DNA of 64,000 nucleotides from Bombus terrestris (taxonomy: Eukaryota; Arthropoda; Insecta; Hymenoptera; Apidae). How positions within the stretch are numbered: the first letter of the stretch is position 1; every line of letters begins with the position of its first letter. The notes under the pieces are model-generated. The model did no database searches. It was not told the DNA's origin and was given only the letters and a program-made list of their open reading frames with translations. The position numbers and the translations under genes were made by a program. Below, in pieces: positions 1 to 14,100 of this stretch. Location of the stretch: positions 6,076,001 to 6,140,000 of the forward strand of contig NC_063269.1 of NCBI RefSeq assembly GCF_910591885.1. The letters are read 5' to 3'.

Positions 1-1912
1 GTTTTAGCGACGGTGTGAGTTACGAGGAGGAAAAAGTAGCGATTAATTTTTATTAGGCTCGAACCGTAATGATTTTCTTGATGAAGTTATCGTACGATAT
101 CCGTGTTAATCCGACGGAAGAGCGAAAACCATCTCGAATATTCTACGTGTAATTTCGCTCGATGGTGAACCTCGTAGAATGCCGTTGTTTCGTACCACAT
201 TCTGGTGTTACGGGCTTTATGAAGCTTGCGGACGTAGTAAAATGCTCGTTAAAGAGAAATAACGCGTTAATGATGGATTCACCGAAGTCACGCTGCGTGC
301 CGGAACGATGTCATTTAACTCGCGTTCTTTGTGTTCCACGCGAGAAGCTTCGTAAGGAAGCTGAGCGTATACATAGAGCGGAGCCACAGATAGGCATGGC
401 TGGCTGGTCGAGATAAATCGTAATGACGTTGCCTGGTGAATCACGTTAACGTTGCTTTCCTCGCGAAAAGTTTTCTGGTTGGCGAAAAATTTTTTTCGCG
501 AAAAAAGTTTGCACGATAAAAATCTGGACGAAAACAAATCTTTTGACTAACGTGACGGATAGTTATGTCACCGACGGGCAAAATACTGCGACAACCAGGA
601 TACCACAACGGTTTTTGACGACTAAAAGAACGTTGTTCTCTTCATGAAAAATTTGATTCATCGTAATCGGGACTACGCGAAAGTCGTAGGAGATTATTGA
701 TATTAATCTTGGAGATTAGTTTGGAGGATTCGCGATGTGGTAAAGTTTACTTCTGGATTCTAACTTTAACGAATGATCATTCGCCAATCTAGAGGATGAC
801 AAGTGGCTGTATGTTTTTTCTGATTTGTTTGATCGGAAACAGAAGGCCTCTCGTTGACTGTGGAGTTTATTGTCGAAGGTTTTTACTTACATTAGCTCCC
901 TTAAAAGTGTCTGGATTCTTATGACTAGGATGCAATAACTGGTAACAAGGTTGCTGCAAATCATTCTGCAATTTATGTATCGAAGGCAATTTCGGTAAGG
1001 GCCGAATGCAATGGTCGTTATCGTACAACAAGTACTTGTTTATCCGCAAAATATACCTTATAATTGAGCGTGGGGAAGAAAGGAGGAGAAAGGCAATTTC
1101 ATCGATCCGTTGCTTTTTGTACCCTGAAAAAGTTGTTCGTGGAAATGGCTGTTTGAACAAGGTCTCGTAGAACTGCGGAGGAAGCGAAAATCCAGCGGTT
1201 AGGGCATAATCGTTGCGGAAATGGGCGTGGACGCGTTTAAAACTTCGGATCGCCGTCGCGTATTTGCCGTATTTGAATAGTGTGCACACGGTAATTTCTC
1301 GCGGAAAATCCTCGCTAAAAGCTTAATTGACCGAGCGTCGGCGGCAAGCAGTAGACGCCTCGGGGGAACGACGGAGAAAGGAGAAAAAAGAAAACAGTCA
1401 GGGACAATGCGTCGTTGTTACTCTAATGACTTCTTCTGCGCGCGGATTCGCGTTCCCGAAGCGAGTGAAACTGACGCGTTTTCCGTTGTCGTCGTCGTCG
1501 TCGTCGCGATTTCACCGGGCGGATTTCCAACGCAGCAACTCCGCCGTCTGTTTCTCCATTATCACGCGCGAGACAATTTCACTCGACCTGGAAAGACACG
1601 CGACTCCGTTTCTCTTTGACCGAATTCTTCCCTTCAACGCTCGTTTTCCGAAGGATCGCCCTTCAGCCCTTCGCGTCGTCTTTCCCCCAAATTTTGATTT
1701 CTTTCCAAATCTTTACCGAAACTAGGTTGACCGTGAACACACCGGATGTTTTGGATGTTTTTCGATATTTTGGCAATGTCTAATTGTTTTTCTCGGTATT
1801 TCCGGTTCCGATTTTATCAATGGATTCAGCCACGCGACAAGACAAAACGATGGAACTATTCGAAGCTCGCATATGAAATTCTGCGGATAACGTTGCTTCT
1901 TTTTCGTTGCAG
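1..1912 (+). other. Shal intron, 3' part
   Basis: This is the end of the intron before the first visible Shal exon, closed by ttttcgttgcag. I see no coding sequence that continues the channel. A short CGT/CGTCGT run lies near 1489-1506. Open frames on both strands here lack recognisable motifs or ATG starts and are treated as chance. Confidence 0.7.
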
Positions 1913-2101
1913 AAAGCCAGATTGGCACGAATCAGGATCGCGAAAGCGTCGAGCGGAGCGGCCTTCGTGAGCAAAAAGAAGGCGGCTGAGGCCCGATTGG
2001 CCGCGCAGGAGAGCGGCCTTCAGCTGGACGACAACTACAAGGAGGAGGATATTTTCGAACTGCAACATCATCATCTACTTCGTTGTTTAGAGAAGACCAC
2101 G
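1913..2101 (+). CDS. Shal: Shal common C-terminal exon
   Basis: The exon encodes 63 residues of the cytoplasmic tail just after S6 and the post-S6 helix. It begins with the codon AAA after a ttttcgttgcag acceptor and ends with ACG before a GTGAGT donor, phase 0 on both sides. The basic start (KARLARIRIAKAS) follows directly on the RIYHQNQRADKRKAQR-type segment known from the family. The exon ends in FELQHHHLLRCLEKTT (2054-2101), which differs at two of 16 positions from the dileucine-containing dendritic targeting motif described for mammalian Kv4. The middle is charged and alanine-rich (SKKKAAEARLAAQE, LDDNYKEED). All isoforms visible here should share this exon. Confidence 0.96.
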
Positions 2102-5100
2102 GTGAGTCTTTGAAAATCATTTACACCAGTTACCCTTACAGCCTCTAACTTTGCTACTCCCTCTCCTCAGCTTTATCATTCGATTAACATTTTACCTACC
2201 TCTGTTCTGACTCCCGCTTACGAAGATTCTCATGACGTAATAACGTTTCTCTGACGGCAAAGCAAACATGTTTTGCCGACGTGTTATAAATCTGAGTAGT
2301 AAACCGCCTCTCGTAACATTAGCTCGGTCAAGCCAAGTTTCCTTTATGGCACGATAGCGCATGGTTAGCAAAGTGTCGGCTCTGTAACTCTTCCGAAATG
2401 AGCCAGGACGCCTGTCGAGAGGAAGAAACAAACTAAAAGCGAAACGCTATACGCTGTCGTAACGTTGAAGTTCAAGCTTGGAAGAGAAGGGACGAATATC
2501 GCCGCTTGAAAGGGGGAGCTTCTCTTCATCGACGCAGAAACGTTCGCTTCATTAAACCTGGTAGACGGCCGCTTGTTTAATTTCGCGGCATCAGTTGCGA
2601 AACGGGGGAACGTCGCGCTATCTAAGCGCCGGTTCATTCTCGGGCGTGAACCAACGTCGCCTGCTTCGAATCCAAGAGTCCGTGCGCTGCGGAGTAATTT
2701 GAATAAACCCCCTCTGTTCGCGTCCAATTTTAGCACAGCACTTGTGCACGAGGGATACCGTGCCACCCATCGAGTGTGGCGCCCAGCTTACCCGCGCGCA
2801 CACACATAAACAGAGAATAGGCCTCGGGTATCGTTGAGACGGATACACAGTCACCGTGTGTAGCGAACGCCGATAGATACTCTTTTGTTGTCGTTTCCGT
2901 GAATTTCAGATCGTGATAATAATTTAGATGCCCTTTTTATTTCGTCGTGTTATCGTTTTAGCGATAGAATAGACCGTAGCGAGTTCGATAAATAAGCGAA
3001 TCGTCAGCTTTTGTATTTCAAACTTTCACGATGGTGAGATATATTTTGATATCGGCTTTCCGGCATGAACAATCGCCTTTCGATTTTGCATTTGCACTTG
3101 GCATTTGCATTTTCGCCTGACGTAATTCCCTAGACGTCTGCTTCTTCAGGGGATACCTGGCGTTGAGGGTTAGCCAATCGAATTAAACGACATCCGGTGA
3201 ACTCTTCCGGGTCGAGCATCCGGATTAGAACTTCCGAGTTGAATCATCAGTTTGATCAGCCAAGCGAAACATCGTGCAATATAAATGGAAACAGTGGGGA
3301 CCGAAGCCCTCAGTTTCAGGTCTCGCCTGCAGACAAATGCAACGTCTACGAAATCTCTGGCCAAAATGCAAATGCCAAGTGTAAATGCAAAATCGAAATT
3401 AACGATTAACAGTTCTTGGTGCGAGCTGCAGGTGAATTTTAGATCGTTTCATCTGAATTTTAATCTACCAGCGAACTCCGTTTCCATGAACATCGCGATT
3501 TAGTATTTTACCAGATCGGATTGTTTACTCGCTAGGTTTTAGTTAACGTCTCGATGATACTTAACGGAATATCCAAATTCAGCATCGGCCTTTCGGCCAT
3601 CCGTTAACGGGAATGTTTCCATGGCGCTGGTCCCGAAACCAAATGCCGAAAGCCTGATAAATAGGTCAGTTGGCGTACTGAAAATCGGAACTTCGTCTCG
3701 ATGGTCACTGGAGCCTGAATTTCCGCGGAAATTCCGTTAATTGCAAGTTGTCCCGGGGTTATCCGTATCAAGGAGTATGTACATTTTACAAAATCAAGAG
3801 CAACCGCTCGTTCCAACGATCCGTTCGATTCTATTATTTTAGGATGAACGAAATGGAAGCCGATGTCGATAACTCGTACGTTATGGCATCCATCCTCGTC
3901 GAGTTTTCTCTCGAGATCTTCTTATATCGCGTCGTCTCATCGTTTTGATTCTTTATCAGCTCTCAATTATGTTGGTCCTATTTCGACGATGCTTTCGCTA
4001 CGATGGTCTCAGACTTTCTCAGACTTCTTCCTGTTGGATGTACTTAACCCAGAAAGAAGCGCGATTCCGGCGGCTTTTGTCAAGTCGCGAAGAAAATCGC
4101 GCATACGGCCCGAGGGAGCGTCGCTCCACTTCCTGCTGCCTTCTGTCGTCTACTTCTTCGCGTCTACGCGATCTCGACTTCCTGCCGGCGTTTAGCAGCC
4201 TTTTTAACCGACCTTGCGAATCCTTTTCTTTTTTCTCTGTTCTCTTTAGGGAATCTTAGACCTGCTTACCTTCTCGAGTATCCTTCTAGAATTGGAAAAA
4301 CCGCGCGACTGTTTAAGATTCTACAAGATCGCCCGATGATATTTACATTTCCCTTCATCGTATTTAAATCTTTCATCCGATTTACCTGGCCTGCTGAAAC
4401 TTGTTGTTGTCAAAACTCTCAGCAGAAATGATTAATGCGTTTGCACGAGAATAGGGAACGAGTCCGCAGAGTCCGAGATGTAACTTTCAGCTCGGTTTAA
4501 ACTAAGTTGGAACATTGTTATTTGGAATGTGGAACGTACCAGTATCGTTGGATAAATACAAAGTTTCTAACAGAGCAAATCCGCAAGGTAAAGAGACGAC
4601 GAGTCGGACGAATATTACGCGGCAAAATTGCCACTTTCTCGATCGTGTCATCGTCTTTCACGATTCTTCTTCGCTTCAGCATTTTCCATCGAAACTTTTT
4701 CTCTGGTTTAATCCACTTAAGGATAACGTGCATGCCCTTCTTCGACGTATACTTATTTTTCCTCGTATTGAATCCCAATCGTTGCGCACTCGTGTCCCTA
4801 TAATTGGTAACCGATACGTTTCCACGATATCCTTGAAACATCTTTACGACGAAGCTTCGCAAAAGAATGTCCATGGACGACGTGCCACGTGATACACGTC
4901 AACAGATAACAAGAACGCGTTTTACCTTTCGACGATGCGATGACCTTTCACGAACCGGCGCTTCGGCCGATAGATCGTACCGTTAGACGTCTGTATCGGT
5001 AGTCTGAATCTACCGCGAGCTTTATTTTTCCATCTGAAAATCGGCAAACATTCCATTTCATGGGTCTGGATATTACGAGCAAGAAAGGACTTTGTTGGAA

Positions 5101-8100
5101 CCCGATAATGACGCGAAATTGACGTCTGAATGTACTGTAGCATGCCGTCTATGTTCTCCTTTTTCCATCTGCAGGCGGTTGTTTTTAACACGTCGGAGAA
5201 TCGTGAAAGTACATGGATCTCGCGAATATTCGTTTCTTTGTTTTCACGCCAGCTGGATGAATCGCTTCTGAAGGTAATAGGATGACAGTTATGAATAAAA
5301 AGAATAAAAAAGGAATGTTTCAGGCGTCAGCGATGCCTCCGCCGTCGTCTAACAAAAGGGAATTCTAAGTGGGACGGAGTTGAACTCCTCTTGCCCTTAC
5401 TGTTACAAAGGAGCTCGTTTCAAAAAACAATGTCGATGATTACGAGCTCCATCACTCAGCGAAATGAGATTCTCCCGGCGAGTTTGATCCTGGTTGCACG
5501 TCGTGCACATAGCGAGACCAGACTTGAGGTAGCGTGTGTGCGATCTGGACGCATTCCTTGGTACCATAACGACGTTGTTCTCGCACGGAATCGTAAGGAG
5601 AAGGCAGGCAAACGATCTCCGTTGAAGATCTTTCGAGGCGGTCGCGTGTGTTGCGCAGCTCGTGAGCATCAGACGCGGCCAATCGGTGTCGTCGTGTCGG
5701 CGTATTGATTTCTTCCGGGTCGTGGTCGGCCTCGATCGAATCTCTTCGGGAATCGAAGTCGTCGGGGCGAGACGTCATCCCGAGACCCGGGGACTAATTA
5801 TAGTCGGAAAACGGCGTTAAAGAGATCCAACAATAGCGTAGCCGCATCGGATTTTCCGATCCGCATGGCACGAGCGGACGTAAGCGTTCGAGGAAGAAAG
5901 CGTTGTCGTTCCTCCTGCTAAACTTCTCGAAAACAGACCTGTTTTCGCTTTTAAACTCATTCGTGTTTCGTTAGAACTTTCTTAACTCGCTGGAACCTGT
6001 TAAGTCATCCTTTTCGGACAAGTTAACATTCTTTCTGCAAGAACATTATGAAACCCTTCTAATTATAATCTTGTTAATGTTCAGGGAAACTAATTAAGTA
6101 TCATAGTGAATAAAACATTAAATACTTCTTTTTAGAAGCAACTTTTATTCATCAGATTAGCATCGGACTTCGTACATTTTTTTAACACATAAAAAGATTC
6201 AAGCGTTTTAACGCCAACGATAAGAGGCTATAACTGCGAGCGATGATCCCTTATGCGAGTTTGTTGCGAGTTTTAAACTTCTTCAAGTAAGTTGTAATAA
6301 CATGTACAGATACTCGTTTCTTTTATTTTTTCGTCTCCGTGCGACGACGAACAAGAAGAATTTGATAAAGTCTGGCCTGTGTACCTCTTTCTGTTCACCG
6401 AGTCAGCAGTTTGCGAAAGAAAATTGAGACGAGAATAGTTGGAGCAAGAGCCTTTCCTCGAACAGGGAACCCGTTTCATCTCGAACACGAGGAAACGTGT
6501 TCTCGCGAAGAAATGATCGATCTAGAGAAAAATTTCGTCGAGTTTGGGTCACGGTCTTCGTGTTTGTCCGTTTACTTCAATTTTTCCTTTTCCCCGGTTC
6601 CCGATCCACTCTATTTTCCTTATTCTCGGAAAGCCGGTCCTTTCCAGTACGCTTATTTCCAGCTGGACGATATTAAATTCACAAGTAGCCCAGCCGTGTC
6701 GCCGTTTTTCAGCGTCGAGCAATGCATACGCAAAACCGGATATTCAGCAGTCGCCTCTTCTTCTTGCCGTATTCACGCTCGTCCACGGTTCCTCTGCCTG
6801 CACTTCGAATCCCTTTATCCTTAATTCCATGAAAATTTGTCTGGTCCTCGCGTCAAAGGAATCTCTTTACTGTGGAAATACTTTTTCCTGGGGAATCCCA
6901 AGAATTGGCAAATAATCGCGTGTAAAAGCGCAAAACGTTTCTCGGGTCTAAACACTCGTCGGTGAAACTTTTTCGTTGCTCTTGGCACTGGACCAACATC
7001 GCCCAAACTTCAATTACAAAATATTCTTCTCGTTATACGAAAACAACTTCATGTTCGATCCCAAAGGCAATTTATACTGGGAAATTATACTTGGGCGAGT
7101 GGTAGTTTTCGAACTGTCCATAAAGAGGTCGACTAAATTCGTTTTAGCGAAAACTGCAAACGTGTCTAAGCTGTCATCTTTGAATTAATGATGAAAATCG
7201 GCGAGTAGACTCGCGTTCCCCGCCCAGATCGATTATCCAGATTCTGTCATACACGAAAGCGAACGGCTGTCCTACGAAATAGGATGGAAGGTTCGAATTG
7301 TGCTAGGAACATCTATAAAATGGCGACAAGTGCGCGGCGTGCTGGGGTCAGGTCGAGCGGCGTGGCGAGTTATTTATGGGGCACGAGGATGGCCCGGCTG
7401 AATTTACTAACGCTGATCACCGCCTCTATTAAGCAGGGAATGCATATCCATCCTGACTGCGTCTTGCGGTCGCCGCATTTCTAAAATGGTGTCGTGCACG
7501 TACGTGTTTTCGCCAGCACTTGCCGCCCGCGATCGACTTCACCACACGGTCAAACGAAATTCGTACCCTTTTTTCAGCGCGGCTTAAATTTCGGTAGACG
7601 CAATACAAAGCATACCGAATAGAATACGCGTTTAATCTAGCGAAATAGATTAATTTTTATTTTATACCATCCCTTACAAATGTCCATTTTTTTACATAAC
7701 TAACGTTTAATGGAGTTTAATTAATTTATATATAAATTAAATTTAATTAATAATTCGTTCAGTTGGGAGAGAATAGAGTTTCCACCCTGCGTGAAGGAGT
7801 TATTTATCTTACGTATTAAGTTCCCGTTCGAAGTCGAATAGCGCGACATTTTTAGAAGAAGGATTAAACTTTTCAAAATGCAATTGAATTCGAAAGGGAC
7901 GGAACCGTTTTGCAATTTGGCTGGATCGCTGTCGAGCAGTTGGATCGGAAAGCGAAATCCTGCGCCGATTCCGATCCATTAAACGCGTTTGTGCGCGGGA
8001 AACGAGGCGAGCCGTGGGGCGCGGAAATTTGTTTAATTTATATTTAAACGCGCGCAGCTGAATCCCGCGACATCTAGATCAATGGCTGCGTTAAATAGAA

Positions 8101-11100
8101 GACGCAATTGGTAGCCCTCCAAAATGGTGTCATGACACGCGTCACTATCTTGGAGAGGTCAGTTGCGTTTATAACCACCTTTACGACCTTTACGTAACAA
8201 AAATAACGGCACCGTGCTGTTTATAGAGGCCGGCGTTCTTCTACTATCTGACGTTATTCTCCATGGAAATTGTATATTTTTCGGACGGAGGTACGTCCGA
8301 TGAAAACCATAGCGATGTTGCCAATCGTTTAGATTCGAGGATCAAAGTTCCACTCGATCCGAGTTAATAATCTTCCTACCGTTGATTTTCCAACGAAAAT
8401 AGCCTAACCACGGAAAAATGATAGCGTTGCAAGCAGTTCGACCAACTGTAATTTATATTCATCAAGTTGGAAGTCGAATGAATGATAGTTCGTTTAGTAT
8501 TCACGGTAAACTCGGAGTAAACTTTTTCCTCGGCTAGTCGGCTACTCATCGTGTATTAATTAAGCTTCCCTAAAGCTAAAAGTTCTTCGCTTTTCGTCGT
8601 TAAACGCACTCGTTCTCCGATAGTTTGAATCTTATTCTTAGTCGTTTAATAATCCAGAATCTCGTCAGCTTGCGAAACGATCGTTTCCCCTAACCGTCCA
8701 TCACGCTCCGACTTCGCAAACAGATAGAAAGTCTGTTTTTTCTTTGCATCTGAGCTTTCTTACGAATCGAGTAGAGACACAAGAAGAGATTGATCGAACA
8801 AAGCGTGGTATTACCTACCGAACCACAGCTCCCTTTTGTCCGTTGATCAAAGTGGAGCACGTATCCTTGCTCCAGTATGTGACAAAGAACCGTCTAAGTT
8901 GTCGCTTTGAAACAAAGTTGGGAAACACACACAACCGCGTTTCCCTCGGCTGTCTATCTCAAACGTTCTCATCGAGACGTTCAAAGTCTTGATCAATAGC
9001 CACTCGCAATTTCTCCTATCATCCGGCTAGCTCGTCTTCCACTAACGAACAAATCTGTCCGAGGTACTGGGCCTGTCCAAAGAATTCGGACGAAGGATTT
9101 TCTTTGAGTCGCCAGCAGATTCGTGCATTCGTCGATCCACAGACCAATCGCATTTTCTTCTATCGAAAGACGGGGAAAATAATGGAAGGCGCAGGTTAAA
9201 GGGTATGTTTCGTCGGTTGGATATCCAGCCCCCTGTGGAACGGCTCGTTTTATTTCTACGCTCGGCTGGTGCTCACGGGGACGAAAATAAGAGGCTCTGA
9301 CGCGATAAGGACGAGTTTAATCCGGGAAACGACAGAGACGCTAGTCTATTCGGAAATACAGACGCGAATAAAGTCGCGGTACGTCCGCGGTAGTCTGCCT
9401 CGTTCACGAGTACGGTACTTTTTCGTTCCTTTTTCCTCGTTTTCCTCTTCCCTTTTACCCCATTTTCTCCCTAGCCTTCGTTATAGCCGACGTGCGGAAT
9501 ATTTTTCACGCCTCGCTACAGGAATAAACATCTGCCTTCCTGTTCTCCCGTTATCCGCGTAAAATAATCCGAATTTTTCGGGTCGCTTACGATCCGTCAC
9601 AACTAGTTGCGATTCATGAAATTTAAATATTTGCAACGGGCCGCGCGATATCGAACGACGCGAACGTGCATACGAATGTTAACGCAGCCATCTCGTGGCT
9701 TTTCATCGCGAGACTCGCTAATGTTAGATTCGAAATCGTCGGCACGTTTCCTCGCTCGTTTAGTCGATAGACCGTCTATCGACAAGGAAACGCCAATCAA
9801 TAGATACGTTCGGTGTACCGAAAAGGAATACTGTGCGAATGCACGTCGTAGATAACGATCACACACAGACCATCTGCTCGCAATAGCCGTTTCAAAGCTG
9901 ACGCTATGCGTCTTCTTGGACGTTTTAACTTTCGCCTCCGCTGGACAACCGTAACGTGCTTGGTCGATCTGACCTTTTAACTAGAATTTATCGACTCAAA
10001 CGCATCGTGTTATCGATTTTTCGCAAAGAGAATGCCAGTAATGCGAAGGACGAACATCAGGTGGAACGAAAACCGAGATGCACGAGTTTTCATTCTGCGA
10101 CATCGGTTCTTGCACGCGAAAGATGTTAAAGGTTTCGACACCCGATCGTTCAATCTCTATCGTGAACGATGGATGAAACGTTTCCACGACGGTAATACGT
10201 AGGGAGAATCGGAGAATAGAAAGAAACGAGGGGTTATCGAGCGATCTTGACGTCAATTCCACGTGAGTCAACCTCTTTTCACCTACGCGGAGAAGATTCG
10301 ATCTCGTGCAATCAAACAACCGCGCGATCTCTTCTGGAAAACCACTCGGAGAGAAGCTGAAATGGGCCTTTTCGAACCTCGGTTCGGCTAGGTCGGACGC
10401 TCGTGCGACAGATTCTCTATCGTTCTCGATCGATTCTCACTACGAGGTTACCAACTGCTCTATTTTTGCGATTGAACTTTATAGACGCTTGCTTCAAGTT
10501 GATTAGCCCTTTTTCCATTCTATCCTTAACCGATCGATTATCAATAAATCCCACGAGTGCCCTTAGAGATTCATAGTTCACTCGTGTCTAGGGCTTTTTA
10601 ACTCAATCTCATTAACCTGTGAGTAACTTGGAACGTTGATGAAGTCGCCACGGAGCTTCGGCTCGTAGTTCGAGATGTGCATTTCCGTCGTGATTGCGGC
10701 CGAAATCCTAACGGAAATAACCAGGACACACGGGTAACAACGAGCGTTCGCGTAAATGCGTGCTTTCCCTCTGGCTATGTAATTCGAGCGGAGAAACAAC
10801 TTGCGACATGGTCTCAGCAATACTCGGTGGGCCAAAGTTTGGCCGGTAACAATGGCACTCGTTGGAAATGGCCTCGACGCGATTCCTCTGCGTCAACACG
10901 TGAACACGTTCGCCTCGTTTGCTCTCTGAACTATTTTTCTCCGTGCTCTCTATTTCTTTTCCTACCTCTACGTTTTATTGTCCATTCTAAGTTACTTTTC
11001 AAACTTCCATCTAAAGTCTGCTGGAGAAGAGCGATACGACGTCGCTGCGATTTCGCGGCGGTGACGCTATTGTGATTCACTAGCATCATATTTCTTAATG

Positions 11101-14100
11101 GTACAATGCTCGGGAACGTAGACCTCTATTATTGAAATTACAACGATATTGCGTCGCACTTTATTATTAGGATCGCAATTTATTATTAGGGAAATTTTAC
11201 AAGCGACATCTTAACAACAAATGTTAATAAATACTCTGGCATAATATTAACAAGTTTGCTAATGGAACAAACGAAATTTCATAAATTAGAAATTATCGGT
11301 TTATCCTATATACGACGAAAAATTATAAAATTGCGAAGATGGAATCTATAACGCACAACTTGTAACTCGTTAATTTAATATTATTAGTTTGTAAATTATA
11401 TGGAGCAAGTTCCCCCGTAGCATAATGGATGCATTCAAGGCAAACGAAGAGCGTAGCTCGAACAGCACGCGGTTGTCTGACAAGTCACGTTCCCGATCTA
11501 CTGTGGTTACACGGCAGCGCGTACAATCTGTTCGTCACGACAGATAACTTTGACGGGGAGTAAACATTTTTAAGAAAAATAGATTTTCCTTAATGAAAGG
11601 GAGTATAATATATATAACGAGCATGATACACAATTCACATACCGTATGGTATCACGTAACGTTACGTAGCGACGTGCATAATCTAGTTAATCGCGTGAGC
11701 ATCCGATTTAGAATAGATACGACTTCCAAACAAGGCAAGTAACGTCCATTTGAGGACTAGAGAAAATATAGGATTACGAATTTGCGTGGAAAGGGGATCC
11801 GTGGAATTTATAGGTAACGAGATATCGATGGAACGCGCGTCGTGAATTATAAAAGTTGAAACAAGGAGGATCGAAACTTTCGACGGCAAATTACGAGGCT
11901 GTAAATTTACTGGCAGCGGCTCTATCCTGCCGGGTGTATATGTAGCTTCGAGCAAACCTAGAAAACTCTATCCTTGATCTAAAAAAACTTGCGGCGCTAC
12001 ATTAAATAGACGAGTCTATTCTCTTATTCTTCCAACACGAAGAAGGAATAGCACGTTAACGTTAACGTTTTCATGTTTTAAATACAAAGTAACGAGAACT
12101 TTACCGAACCATGGGGCAGGAATAGCGCAACAACGGTGTAAAAGTACGATGATTCTTTCAACTCTTTACCGATTCTCACGGAAGATTCTTTCGTTTTTCC
12201 ATCGTAGCTGATAAAGACTTCAGAATTCACAAGACACATTTCACGGCGCACGTTCTTGCTACGTACAGCTAAATCTGCACCTGCATTCTCTCAATCGCTC
12301 ATCGCTTGTGTCCATCTTCTAGCCGAAACACGCGCCCGATACTCAATCACTCGTTCACGCAAATTCTCACACCCACACTACGAACGATATTTCTATCATG
12401 CCTGTTTTCTACTTATTTTTAAACACAATTCTGACTCCCCTTCCTCTTCTCCCGCTCGTACTGTGTTTCTCTCATTCAACATTCAACCAACATTATACAA
12501 CGAAATATTGCTCACGCATATTAATTATGCAGAATACTAAAGAAATGTCGGACATTTTTGTTGCAGGATCGCGAGTTCGTGGAGATGGAGGTACCCTACA
12601 ATGGTGCCCCGAAGAGGCCGGGCTCGCCGTCGCCCCTGACCTCCCCCGCGCACAGCACTGCCTCGAGGGGCGGCCTGCTGCATGCCTGCTGCGGCCGCTG
12701 CTATCCCCAACGTTACCAGGTACGCGGTCGCCGTATTCTCGCCTCGACGACCTCCATAAGCGAGGGTCCACCCTCGTCTTCCTCCCACTCTCACCAATCG
12801 CAGCCGAGCGGGCAGCCGGTGCAGTCCCATTATCAGCCGGTTGACCCCATCACGGTGCCCAATGTCGCGTTTAACGTGCCCGGCGACAGCGATCGGCAAC
12901 GTCGCCAGGGTGCCAGCTCCTCCAGCCCCTACAACGAGACAAGGGTGTGAGCCGAGCTCGGGACAGCGATTCCACCGGACCGTTTGTTCCTTTCAGCTTG
13001 ACCCGTGATCGAGATTATCGGTTCCAAGATCGTTCCACCCTATTGTTCCATCCTAGTTTTTTGGTGAGTTCTTTCACCACTCGTGCTGAGTCTTTTTCTC
13101 TCGCGGAGATCGCTCGGAAGAGTTTGAGGTTAACGTTACCCAGTTACGTTACGAGATTTGTTCAGATTACGGGTCGAAGTTGCGTTTAGATATCGGCTTT
13201 GGATTCTATGGATCCGTATGGATCAGAACGGAGGTTCCCTCCATTCCAATCGAAGTTGCGAGCTATGGTAAAGGTAAATCATATCATAGAAGAAGCATAA
13301 GAATATCAGGGACCTTTGTTTGCCTTGTGTTCTCGATGCCGAGGTGACGAGAGAACGTTGTATCAGCAGAAGACTGAACGTTCCATATCTTAGGAGGACT
13401 TTAAGGGCAGCTTGAACCCAAGCTGATCGGTCGTCTACGCTAATCGTCGCTAATTTCTGAATTACGAGGAATCTTTTCGAATTCTCGGCGAATTATTCCC
13501 GTTACTGTTCGAGCTCTCTCGATCGTTAGATTATTGGCTTCGATTCTTCGTCGATAAAAGCGGCTCGATCTCGTCAAGACACTGATCTGTTCGGTTCTTA
13601 TCGATCACCTCGATCTTCGTTTCACCGTTCGATCGGATAAGCCGCCGTGACCAGAGATTGATGCGTTCGAATCCGGTGCTAGAACCAAACGTTTGTGTTC
13701 CGATCCAGGACAATGCGTGTCCTAGAATTCGCTCGAGACTGGATCTCAACGATCCCAGCGATCGTTTACGGTACGATTAGGTTAATGGGTCGCTTGGAGA
13801 TTAATTCCCGGGGTTCGCATTGAAATCACCTCTCGATTCCAACCTACTCTAACCTGAATACTTACTTGGTAGACTAAGAAGTCACAAGTGCAGTAGTGTC
13901 GCGTTAACTGGTCATCGCTACCGCCGCTAATTCTTGCAAGTCATACAACTGATTTCACGAAGCAAGTGTCCGACGTCACTTGTGGTCTAAAGGTAAAGAA
14001 TCATCAGGCAACAAAGATATTTAGGAACGTACATCTGAAACTATACCTTCCTCGGTATATAGCTAGGTCAGTGGCCAGTTAGCGAGTCGCTACCTCCAGT

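Larger units (their letters stand above)
2102..12566 (+). other. Shal intron of about 10.5 kb
   Basis: The intron opens with GTGAGT and closes with ttgttgcag. No coding exon could be recognised in it on either strand. It holds an AT-rich 20-bp palindrome at 7721-7740 and a long imperfect hairpin at 8100-8170, both listed separately. The remainder is unique, CpG-containing sequence without visible transposon ends. Confidence 0.7.

Noticed and set aside
867..1289. 140-codon open frame on the - strand
   Set aside because: It begins with GTG, shows no motif or family similarity, and lies in a Shal intron without splice or promoter support.
11411..11480. tRNA-like A box (TAGCATAATGGA) after GTTCCCCCG
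   Set aside because: No matching T arm or acceptor stem could be folded downstream; the nearest TCGAA lacks paired flanks.
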